DNA of 5,174 bases from positions 1-5,174 of the forward strand of contig JAGODU010000250.1 in NCBI GenBank assembly GCA_017998095.1. The letters run 5' to 3'. Below, one piece after another: positions 1-5,174 of this stretch. Source of the stretch: Prolixibacteraceae bacterium (GTDB lineage Bacteria > Bacteroidota > Bacteroidia > Bacteroidales > Prolixibacteraceae). The notes beneath the pieces are model-generated. The model saw only the letters and a list, made by a program, of their open reading frames with translations. It was not told the origin of the DNA and did not search any database. A program made the translations under genes and the position numbers. Position 1 is the first letter of the stretch. The number at the start of each line of letters is the position of its first letter.

Positions 1-912
1 GCCGAGCAACCAGCCACCGACACAGAAGGGGACTGCCAATACAAGGGAGTACGTATACGCCCGTGAGAGGGCAGTTCCAATGATTTCATAGCTTCCTTCT
101 TCATTCCAGCCACTGAATCGTGGAAAAAGGACATATTCCAATGCGAGGGCGACAAATACCCCAAGAGAGGCCAGCTGGAGAGCGACACGATAAACACCGA
201 CCTCGGAGTTCCCCAAGAAATAGCCGATGAGCACTACGTCAACAGTTGTAAGAACGAGAAGTCCACTCCAAGCTAAAAATGACCAGAACGAAAAGGTAAA
301 GAGACTTTTTAGATGGCCTTTAGTGAACCGGCCAATCCGCACTTCAAGGTATCGGTAATTAAAAAGAAATCCGATTGTAAGACCGACAATAAATCCTCCT
401 GCAAGGCCAGCAATCTGGTATCCAAAGAATACAAAAATAATCTGAAGGATAATTCTTGTGAGGTTGTTCAGTAGATTAGCCCCTTGCACCACACCAGTCT
501 TACCCAAGCCGTAATTCCCACTAGAAGCAATACATAACGGCAGATTTACAAGAAGGGCAAGTAACAGCCACCAAAACAAATCTGAAGAATCCAAATCAGC
601 AATATAAGGTCGGATCACAAATAGCATTCCTATAGATACCACAAGAAGGAGGAGGCGCAATGATACTGCTGCAGAATAAAACGCTTCCTGATCTTTTCCC
701 TCACTCATTCTTTTAGCTGTGGCACCACCAAATCCGCCGTCAACGACTAGGTTGAAGAGTGAAAAGTATGCAAGAAAAAGAAAATATGCTCCAAGTATAG
801 ATGGCCCAAGAACATGGGCAAAATAGAACGTTGAGAGAAATCCAACCGCAGTGATGGCGATATTCGTGCCGATATGAATAAGGCTCTGGCGTCTCACCGC
901 TTCCATATTCAT
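1..912 (-). CDS. Wzx-like polysaccharide/oligosaccharide flippase, C-terminus missing
   Basis: Integral membrane protein of the MOP superfamily, expected to move a lipid-linked glycan from the cytoplasmic to the outer face of the membrane. Reading the minus strand from ATG 912 gives MNMEAVRRQSLIHIGTNIAI, then an open frame running off the left edge with no stop (304 codons). The family usually has about 420-500 residues, so the last third is missing. Numbering from the second Met (906), hydrophobic segments lie near residues 12-30, 36-55, 82-99, 110-128, 145-162, 165-183, 205-230, 243-262 and 285-302. The stretch VLIGYFLGNSEVGVYRVA (225-242) matches the conserved aspartate/GYFLG/VGVY block of this family. 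An early FAHVLGPSILGAYFLFLAYF block (29-48) is also typical. The start is uncertain: ATG 906, GTG 945 (GGAG four bases upstream) and ATG 1074 are all in frame. I prefer 906/912 because homologues I recall begin close to the RRQSL block. It is divergent from the glycosyltransferases. Family assignment is firm; the substrate is unknown. Confidence 0.9.
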   Translation of the reverse strand, partial: MNMEAVRRQSLIHIGTNIAITAVGFLSTFYFAHVLGPSILGAYFLFLAYFSLFNLVVDGGFGGATAKRMSEGKDQEAFYSAAVSLRLLLLVVSIGMLFVIRPYIADLDSSDLFWWLLLALLVNLPLCIASSGNYGLGKTGVVQGANLLNNLTRIILQIIFVFFGYQIAGLAGGFIVGLTIGFLFNYRYLEVRIGRFTKGHLKSLFTFSFWSFLAWSGLLVLTTVDVVLIGYFLGNSEVGVYRVALQLASLGVFVALALEYVLFPRFSGWNEEGSYEIIGTALSRAYTYSLVLAVPFCVGGWLLG

Positions 913-1271
913 AAACTGCTGAAAAAACGCAGGCTTCTCTGTCACAAGACTCCATTTGGTTTCAAAGGAGATTATTTCTTGCGAGTGAATTATCCCGGAA
1001 AACCTATTAGCCTCCAATTCCAAGAAGAGAGCGTGAGCATCTCTTTTAAGCGGGGGTGGAACCTGATACCTCATTCAATGGTTAAAAGTAAACGAATGGC
1101 TATATCCTTAAACTGGACCTCCAAAAAACCTTACACAGAGGAGTCCGGATTCCTCACAGAGTTTTATCTCCCAAAGTTTATTCTGCTACGGGGGTCTGGC
1201 AGCAACACCTATTCTCTGTTCACTGGGATTCCTGGACCGTACAAGATATCCCAGCGATCAGGACGGCACCC
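913..1271. other. Divergent intergenic region between flippase and first glycosyltransferase
   Basis: About 360 bases separate the two divergent starts, long for a compact glycan locus, so it should contain promoters for both directions. I see no strong archaeal TATA box. Weak candidates are CTATATCC at 1100-1107 on the plus strand, preceded by a BRE-like CGAATGG, and AATAATCT at 976-969 on the minus strand, preceded by CGCAAGA, a good BRE match. The minus candidate would place a transcript start close to GTG 945. No long inverted repeat, hairpin terminator or tRNA is apparent. Reading frames here do not give a recognisable intact protein, although one stretch looks like a gene remnant and is listed separately. 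Confidence 0.6.
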
Positions 1272-1275
1272 ATGA
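946..1275 (+). pseudogene. Possible remnant of a surface protein with a GWNL-type C-terminal domain
   Basis: A plus-strand frame is open from ATG 874 to TGA 1275 (133 codons), but its first 13 codons lie antisense to the flippase start, so the full reading is unlikely to be a gene. Within it, codons 34-65 read YFLRV, then PGKPISLQFQEESVSISFKR, then GWNLI. The pattern of an aromatic Y(W/F) pair, 26 residues, an alternating polar/hydrophobic strand and GWNL resembles a domain common at the ends of secreted and cell-surface proteins. After GWNLI the frame loses resemblance, while the frame of the next gene reads KVYSATGVWQQH at 1173-1208, which weakly recalls the VWxYDxxTGxW block of the same kind of domain. 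A frameshifted, truncated fossil fits both pieces. The frame ends in an ATGA overlap with the next gene, which could be chance. No database check was possible; chance resemblance remains a real alternative. Confidence 0.25.
1260..1263 (+). promoter_or_regulatory. Ribosome binding site of first glycosyltransferase
   Basis: AGGA lies eight bases before ATG 1272, a suitable distance. It supports 1272 as the start even though the frame stays open upstream to a stop at 1089-1091 with no other in-frame ATG nearby. Confidence 0.55.
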
Positions 1276-2438
1276 AACCGAAAGTCCGGGTGGTCCTTGT
1301 AGGGCCATCGATCCGCTTTCTCTCCGGGATCAGTTATTATACCATCAGGCTCGCAAATGCAATTTCAGAATCGACAGAGGTAACGGCAGTCCTCTTTCGC
1401 AACATGCTGCCCAGAAGATTTTTTCCCGGATGGAAGCGGGTAGGGAATCCTCTCTCTACAGTATCATACACGACTGAAGTAAAAGTCATGGAACTCCTTG
1501 ATTGGTATAGTCCCATTTCATGGATGAGGGCTGCAGCCCAGCTGAGGAAGGCGGATATCATCATTTTCCAGTGGTGGACGTCCAGTGTTGCTCACATGTA
1601 TGCGGCCCTCCAGTTTATGCTCTTCCGGAACGTCCCGATTATCATCGAATATCATGAGGTCGTTGATCCCCTCGAACAAACAATTCTCCCAATCCGGATA
1701 TATTCGGTCCTCATGGGGAAGATTATCAGAAAGCGAGCCGATGGTTATGTCGTTCATTCCGAGGCTGACAGGGCTCTTGTTGAAACGTCTTACCGTGTTC
1801 CTCATGACAAAGTGATGGTGATGCCTCACGGCCTTTATGACCAGTACCCTGTTATCGAACGAATCGTTGCACGGAAACAACTGGAGATTGCTGAAGAAAA
1901 CGTGATCCTCTTTTTTGGTCTCCTTCGGCCCTACAAGGGCGTGAAAAACCTGATCGAAGCCTTTGACACCCTCCCCACTGAATTGCTGCACTCCACCCGC
2001 CTCCTCATTATCGGGGAAGCCTGGGAAGACAAGGATGCTCTGGATCGTGCTGAAAAATCACCCAACAGGGAGCAGATCACTATCGTCAACCGCTATATCG
2101 CGGACGATGAAGTGCCGGTCTATTTTTCTGCTGCTGACCTCATTGCCCTGCCGTATACCCGTGCTTCCCAGAGTGGTGTTGCCCATATCGCGATGGCCTT
2201 CGGTCTTCCAATAATCGCAACAAAAGTCGGAGGCCTCGAGGAGGGTTTACAATCATATTCAGGTGCTCTCTTCATCGCTCCAAACAACAATGAAGAACTG
2301 AAAAGAGCATTGGTTCAGCTATTAAGGGAAAAGGGTTCGTTTCCTCCTCCGGCAAACCTTGCCTGGAGCGGAATCGGCAAAAAGTGGACCACATTTCTCT
2401 TGTCAGTCATCCTCAATGGATCAAAAAAAGGTGCCTGA
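1272..2438 (+). CDS. Glycosyltransferase, GT4-like (GT-B fold), atypical donor site
   Basis: Predicted cytoplasmic or membrane-associated transferase that adds a sugar from a nucleotide-sugar donor to the growing lipid-linked glycan; 388 residues, normal for GT4. The N-terminal half (about 1-190) is the acceptor-binding Rossmann-like domain, with a GPS...SGISYYT loop at 11-24 in place of the usual GG loop, and EYHE at 126-129. The linker PHG is at 185-187. The C-terminal donor domain begins with FFGLLRPYKGVKNLIEAF (214-231), whose R219 and K222 are placed like the phosphate-contacting Arg/Lys of GT4 enzymes, and ends with GLPIIATKVGGLEE (311-324). The family's E-x7-E pair is absent: the stretch reads ASQSGVAHIAMAFG (298-311), with Ala and Ile where the two glutamates normally lie. 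I recall an SQSG-type subgroup of GT4 with this arrangement, so activity is still likely. GC content is near 50%, unlike the genes after it. The sugar and linkage cannot be read from the sequence. Confidence 0.9.
   Translation: MKPKVRVVLVGPSIRFLSGISYYTIRLANAISESTEVTAVLFRNMLPRRFFPGWKRVGNPLSTVSYTTEVKVMELLDWYSPISWMRAAAQLRKADIIIFQWWTSSVAHMYAALQFMLFRNVPIIIEYHEVVDPLEQTILPIRIYSVLMGKIIRKRADGYVVHSEADRALVETSYRVPHDKVMVMPHGLYDQYPVIERIVARKQLEIAEENVILFFGLLRPYKGVKNLIEAFDTLPTELLHSTRLLIIGEAWEDKDALDRAEKSPNREQITIVNRYIADDEVPVYFSAADLIALPYTRASQSGVAHIAMAFGLPIIATKVGGLEEGLQSYSGALFIAPNNNEELKRALVQLLREKGSFPPPANLAWSGIGKKWTTFLLSVILNGSKKGA
2429..2433 (+). promoter_or_regulatory. Ribosome binding site of second glycosyltransferase
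   Basis: AGGTG, complementary to the 16S rRNA tail, lies inside the last codons of the preceding gene, six bases before ATG 2440. It selects this start over the in-frame upstream ATGs at 2359 and 2416. Confidence 0.65.
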
Positions 2439-2439
2439 A

Positions 2440-3543
2440 ATGAAGATCATACAAGTCTGTCCCCGCTATTTTCCCGATATTGGGGGTGTTGAGACTCATG
2501 TTAAAGAACTGAGTGAGTGGTTAGTAAGAAAAGGTCATGATGTTGATGTAATATGTACTGATCCAACCAATCAATATCCAAGATTTGAGATAATTAATGG
2601 GGTAAAGGTACATCGGTTTTTTGGATTTGCACCTTTCGAGAGCTACTTTTTTGCCCCCCAGATTAGTCTCTATATTAAAACTAGGTCATATGACATTCTT
2701 CATGCCCACAATTATCGAGCATTTCCGATGTTCTTTTCAGCATTAGCATTCACACCTTTTTCCGCTAAAAAGTTGATCATTACAACACATCTGGGATTTT
2801 CAAAGACCTTTAAGATACTCTATAAGATTTATAACCTTTTTCTTGGGAATTATATATGTAAAAAAGCCTTTAAAATCGTCATTGTTTCTCCAGCTGAAAT
2901 TAATGAGATTCCATTTATTACAAAATATCAAAAAAAAATATGTATCATTCCAAATGGTGTCGATTTTAATAAAATATCTAGCCCTATTGTCCAAAATAAA
3001 AATATGACTGATAAGTTTGAGATTTTATTTGTAGGTAGAATTGAGAAACTTAAAGGGATTGACGAAGTAATCAGGATATCTGCTACTCTCCAGGATATTC
3101 CATTTCAGGTCACAATTGTCGGAGATGGCCCATATAGGCATCATTATGAAAATATAGTGAGACGTTTAATGCTTGATGATAAAATAGAATTTAAAGGAAG
3201 AATTACGGAGAGAGATTTACATCAGATATACACAAAATCACATATTTTTTTATTATTATCTGAATATGAAGCCCACAGCATTGCATTGACAGAAGCGATG
3301 AGTTTCGGGATCGTCCCTATCGTAACACATGTTGGAGGAAATTCATACATCGTTAAAAATGGTAAAACTGGTTTTTTGGTTAAGTACCCTGTTCAGAAAG
3401 GCGATGTGGAAACAATCATAAGGACACTTTGGAATGACAAGGACCTATTTGAAAGGATAAGTAGAAATGCCCGCCAAGAGATTGAAAATAATTATGAGAT
3501 AAATCATGTATTTAACCAAATTCTGGAGATCTATTCAATATAA
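2440..3543 (+). CDS. Glycosyltransferase family 4, canonical GT-B retaining enzyme
   Basis: Transfers a sugar from a nucleotide donor with retention of configuration, probably to the same lipid-linked glycan as its neighbours; 367 residues. The open frame extends back to 2359, but MKIIQVCPRYFPDIGGVETH is a textbook GT4 N-terminus, so ATG 2440 is the start. Visible motifs: glycine loop IGGVETH at 14-20; ILHAH at 86-90; PNGVD at 171-175; donor-domain entry FVGRIEKLKG at 197-206, with R200 and K205 as likely phosphate contacts; GDGPYR at 228-233; and EAHSIALTE at 277-285, a complete E-x7-E pair, followed by AMSFGIVPIVTHVGG. NGKTGFLV (307-314) is the usual nucleotide-contacting end block. It starts one base after the upstream stop, so the two genes are probably translationally coupled. 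The first 80 bases have GC like the upstream gene, after which the gene becomes strongly AT-rich. The substrate is unknown. Confidence 0.95.
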   Translation: MKIIQVCPRYFPDIGGVETHVKELSEWLVRKGHDVDVICTDPTNQYPRFEIINGVKVHRFFGFAPFESYFFAPQISLYIKTRSYDILHAHNYRAFPMFFSALAFTPFSAKKLIITTHLGFSKTFKILYKIYNLFLGNYICKKAFKIVIVSPAEINEIPFITKYQKKICIIPNGVDFNKISSPIVQNKNMTDKFEILFVGRIEKLKGIDEVIRISATLQDIPFQVTIVGDGPYRHHYENIVRRLMLDDKIEFKGRITERDLHQIYTKSHIFLLLSEYEAHSIALTEAMSFGIVPIVTHVGGNSYIVKNGKTGFLVKYPVQKGDVETIIRTLWNDKDLFERISRNARQEIENNYEINHVFNQILEIYSI

Positions 3544-3546
3544 CGA

Positions 3547-3558
3547 TTTGTTTTTATT
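3547..3558 (+). terminator. T-rich tract, possible archaeal terminator
   Basis: TTTGTTTTTATT begins three bases after the stop at 3541-3543. Archaeal RNA polymerase can terminate on oligo-T without a hairpin, and none is seen here. The surroundings are AT-rich, so such a tract can arise by chance; its position just before a TATA box makes it more plausible. Confidence 0.35.
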
Positions 3559-3568
3559 GTCAAGATCC

Positions 3569-3576
3569 TATAAATA
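3569..3576 (+). promoter_or_regulatory. Archaeal-type TATA box, likely leaderless internal promoter
   Basis: TATAAATA is centred about 27 bases before ATG 3600. In archaea transcription starts about 25-27 bases after the TATA centre, which puts the 5' end at or next to the start codon. The preceding bases (CAAGATCC) match the BRE only in part. The absence of a good ribosome binding site before 3600 agrees with a leaderless mRNA. If the organism were bacterial this call would fall. Confidence 0.5.
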
Positions 3577-3599
3577 AAGTAAATTGTTGAGATATAAAC

Positions 3600-4667
3600 A
3601 TGGATAAAATTATTTTTATAAAACCTATAGGAAAAGGGAGCCCATCAATATATTCCCATGAATTAGCAAAAAGGCTAGAAAAATACTCAGAGATCGAGAT
3701 TAAACAAATTTCCACACCTCTTTTATCTTATCATGAACTTTTTAATTTTTTAAAATATTTAATTAAGAATTATAATACAATTATTCACTTTCCTTTTTAT
3801 TATTACGCGAAATTTGCACTTTTCACTCGAAAGTCTATTATTAGTGTTCATGATATGTGGTGGGTCGATTATCCTTACAGAGATATTTACCCAAACAAGA
3901 GAGACAAGATCTTTGCAAAAATGGACGTCAAAGGTATAAAAAGGGCAATTCATATCATTACACCAAGTGTCTTTTCAAAAAATCAATTAATTGATTATTT
4001 AGACATTAATCCTCAAAAAATAACAGTAATTTATAATGGCGTAGACCATTCAATCTTTAAACCGATTATTGGTCAGAATCCATTCAATTTCGATTATATT
4101 TTATTTGTCGGATCTGAACAACCTAGAAAAAATTTAAAGACATTATTAGAGGCATTTAAAATTCTTAAACAAAATCCTGATTTTCAAAATTTGAAATTGG
4201 TTAAGGTTGGGGGCCCGGAAACAGAAAATTTCAGACGCCAAACATTGCAGGATATCAATAACAAGAATCTCAATGGGGAGGTAATATTTACCGGTTATAT
4301 TAAAGAAGAAGATTTACCATCCATCTATTCAAATGCCCGATGTTTTATTTCTCCTTCCTTTTGCGAAGGATTTGGTCTGCCTACAGTTGAAGCAATGGCA
4401 TGTGGTTGTCCAGTCATTACTTCCAATACGTCAGCATTTCCAGAAATTATTAGTGATGCAGGACTCATGAGAAATCCATTAGATGCTAGAGGATTTGCGG
4501 ATGATATTGAAATGATGTTGAATGATGAATCATTTCGAAATTTTTTTATTCAAAAAGGAATAAAAAGGGCGAAAGAATTTTCCTGGGATATTGCTTCTAA
4601 AGAAATGAAAAAGGTCTATGATTCCAACCTAGGGAAAAATGAATATTCCCGGAGCATTAAAGGATGA
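3600..4667 (+). CDS. Glycosyltransferase family 4, MtfB-like (mannosyltransferase-type)
   Basis: Retaining GT-B transferase of 355 residues. The combination of SVHDMWW (82-88), YNGVD (145-149), FVGSEQPRKNLKTLLEAF (169-186) and SPSFCEGFGLPTVEAMACG (251-269) is characteristic of the GT4 subgroup that includes the O-antigen mannosyltransferase MtfB. R176 and K177 are the likely donor-phosphate contacts, and E256 and E264 form the E-x7-E pair. FTGYIKEEDLPSIYSNA (230-246) is the usual helix block before it. SNTSAFPEI (275-283) is also typical of the subgroup. A mannose donor is therefore possible, but donor specificity in GT4 is poorly predicted by subgroup. The gene follows a 56-base spacer, has no clear ribosome binding site (only a weak GAGAT about eight bases upstream) and is preceded by a TATA box, so it may be transcribed from its own promoter. 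It is AT-rich like the genes around it. Its stop overlaps the next start as ATGA. Confidence 0.94.
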   Translation: MDKIIFIKPIGKGSPSIYSHELAKRLEKYSEIEIKQISTPLLSYHELFNFLKYLIKNYNTIIHFPFYYYAKFALFTRKSIISVHDMWWVDYPYRDIYPNKRDKIFAKMDVKGIKRAIHIITPSVFSKNQLIDYLDINPQKITVIYNGVDHSIFKPIIGQNPFNFDYILFVGSEQPRKNLKTLLEAFKILKQNPDFQNLKLVKVGGPETENFRRQTLQDINNKNLNGEVIFTGYIKEEDLPSIYSNARCFISPSFCEGFGLPTVEAMACGCPVITSNTSAFPEIISDAGLMRNPLDARGFADDIEMMLNDESFRNFFIQKGIKRAKEFSWDIASKEMKKVYDSNLGKNEYSRSIKG

Positions 4668-5174
4668 ATAAATTAAGGATTCTATCTCCCGATGCTCTAC
4701 TACCGGAAAAATTTGGGGGCTATATCAGGACTTTTAACATTGCAAAATTATTAAAGGGGATTTTTCAGGAAATTGAGGTATTAGCAGTCCATGAAAATTA
4801 CTTTTTTGATGATTATATCGAAGGGATAAAAATAAAACAAAGTAAAAAGTTCAAAAATTCTTTTAATAAGTACAACTATTATGCAAATGCTTTACTAACA
4901 AAAGGTTTAGTAATCCCGGATAAAACATTTACAAACAAAAATGAATTTTTATATCAACTTGAATCCCCTTATTTTTTCCATTCAATTAAGAGAGAGAAGA
5001 TAAAGAACTTTATTTTAAACCAACATAACATTAGTTGGGAAATAGAGAGATTTTCTTTTAATGATTTGAGATTGGATACCTATAATAATCTATTCAGAAA
5101 TAGAAATAAAAAAGTTGAGATTGCTGCATTAGAAGAAGCTGCACTCATTCTTGTTTGTTCAAATATTGACAAAA
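4664..5174 (+). CDS. Glycosyltransferase, GT4-like N-terminal domain, C-terminus missing
   Basis: The first 170 codons of a gene cut by the right edge. It begins MNKLRILSPDALLPEKFGGY, where FGGYIRTFNIAKLL (17-30) has the glycine loop and following helix of a GT4 acceptor domain. Near residue 100 comes LESPYFFHS, then FILNQHNISWEIERF (116-130), matching the (D/N)xHNxxWE block found in a GT4 subgroup. EIAALEEAALILVCSNIDK at the end matches the E...A..vlvCSexD strand that closes the N-terminal domain. The donor-binding half is outside the window, so catalytic residues cannot be checked. The start is supported by GGAG at 4651-4654, nine bases upstream, and by the four-base ATGA overlap with the preceding gene, which implies translational coupling and one transcript. 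Strongly AT-rich. Membership of the GT-B glycosyltransferases is likely; the sugar is unknown. Confidence 0.82.
   Translation, partial: MNKLRILSPDALLPEKFGGYIRTFNIAKLLKGIFQEIEVLAVHENYFFDDYIEGIKIKQSKKFKNSFNKYNYYANALLTKGLVIPDKTFTNKNEFLYQLESPYFFHSIKREKIKNFILNQHNISWEIERFSFNDLRLDTYNNLFRNRNKKVEIAALEEAALILVCSNIDK

Noticed and set aside
740..955. A 71-codon minus-strand frame
   Set aside because: It is out of frame with the flippase, whose hydrophobic, motif-bearing reading covers the same bases from 912 to the left edge.
1092..1108. CTATATCC with BRE-like CGAATGG as promoter of the first glycosyltransferase
   Set aside because: It is weak in both elements and would give a leader of about 145 bases. 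Mentioned only as a candidate within the intergenic entry.
874..1275. A 133-codon plus-strand frame as an intact gene, ending in an ATGA overlap with the next gene
   Set aside because: Its start lies antisense within the flippase coding region, no ribosome binding site was seen, and the product as a whole is not recognisable. Only a middle segment resembles a known domain, so it is listed as a possible remnant.
1518..1991. A 157-codon minus-strand frame opposite the first glycosyltransferase
   Set aside because: It is a shadow of a gene with clear GT4 motifs on the plus strand, and its product shows no recognisable domain.
2359..2439. A 27-residue N-terminal extension of the second glycosyltransferase
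   Set aside because: It would lie wholly inside the upstream gene. The GT4 N-terminus begins at MKIIQV, and AGGTG sits six bases before ATG 2440.
2925..2942. Run of nine A residues as a possible frameshift or phase-variation site
   Set aside because: The frame is intact through it and the protein keeps GT4 motifs on both sides. Such runs are expected in this AT-rich, lysine-rich stretch.

Overview
This window is a fragment of a cell-surface glycan biosynthesis locus, probably from an archaeon. It holds one partial flippase gene on the minus strand and, divergent from it, four consecutive GT-B glycosyltransferase genes on the plus strand, the last cut by the window end. The archaeal assignment is an inference. 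It rests on a well-placed TATAAATA box about 27 bases ahead of a start codon with no clear ribosome binding site (a leaderless layout), on GGTG-type ribosome binding sites, and on the flippase resembling, from memory, sequences of methanogens in the Methanomicrobiales. A bacterial source is not excluded by the sequence alone.

Layout. Bases 1-912 (minus) encode the N-terminal two thirds of a Wzx-like polysaccharide flippase; its 3' end lies beyond the left edge. Bases 913-1271 are a divergent intergenic stretch with no convincing intact gene. It may hold the decayed end of a secreted or surface protein carrying a GWNL-type C-terminal domain. Bases 1272-2438 encode a GT4-like glycosyltransferase lacking the usual donor-site glutamate pair. 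Bases 2440-3543 encode a canonical GT4 enzyme beginning one base after the previous stop. A 56-base spacer follows with a T-rich tract and a TATA box. Bases 3600-4667 encode a GT4 enzyme of the MtfB-like mannosyltransferase type. Bases 4664-5174 begin a fourth GT4-type enzyme, overlapping the previous gene by ATGA.

Base composition changes sharply. The left part is near 45-57% GC, and from about position 2520 onwards it falls to roughly 22-37%. The step lies inside the second glycosyltransferase gene, not at a gene boundary, which suggests a mosaic locus assembled by recombination with a donor of different composition.

Functionally, the glycosyltransferases would add successive sugars to a lipid-linked glycan on the cytoplasmic face of the membrane, and the flippase would move the finished unit across. 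No initiating phosphoglycosyltransferase, polymerase or oligosaccharyltransferase is visible here. I see no RNA gene, CRISPR array, insertion sequence or attachment site. The most distinctive points are the composition seam inside a conserved motif, the probable leaderless internal promoter, the altered donor site of the first glycosyltransferase, and the possible gene fossil in the divergent spacer.
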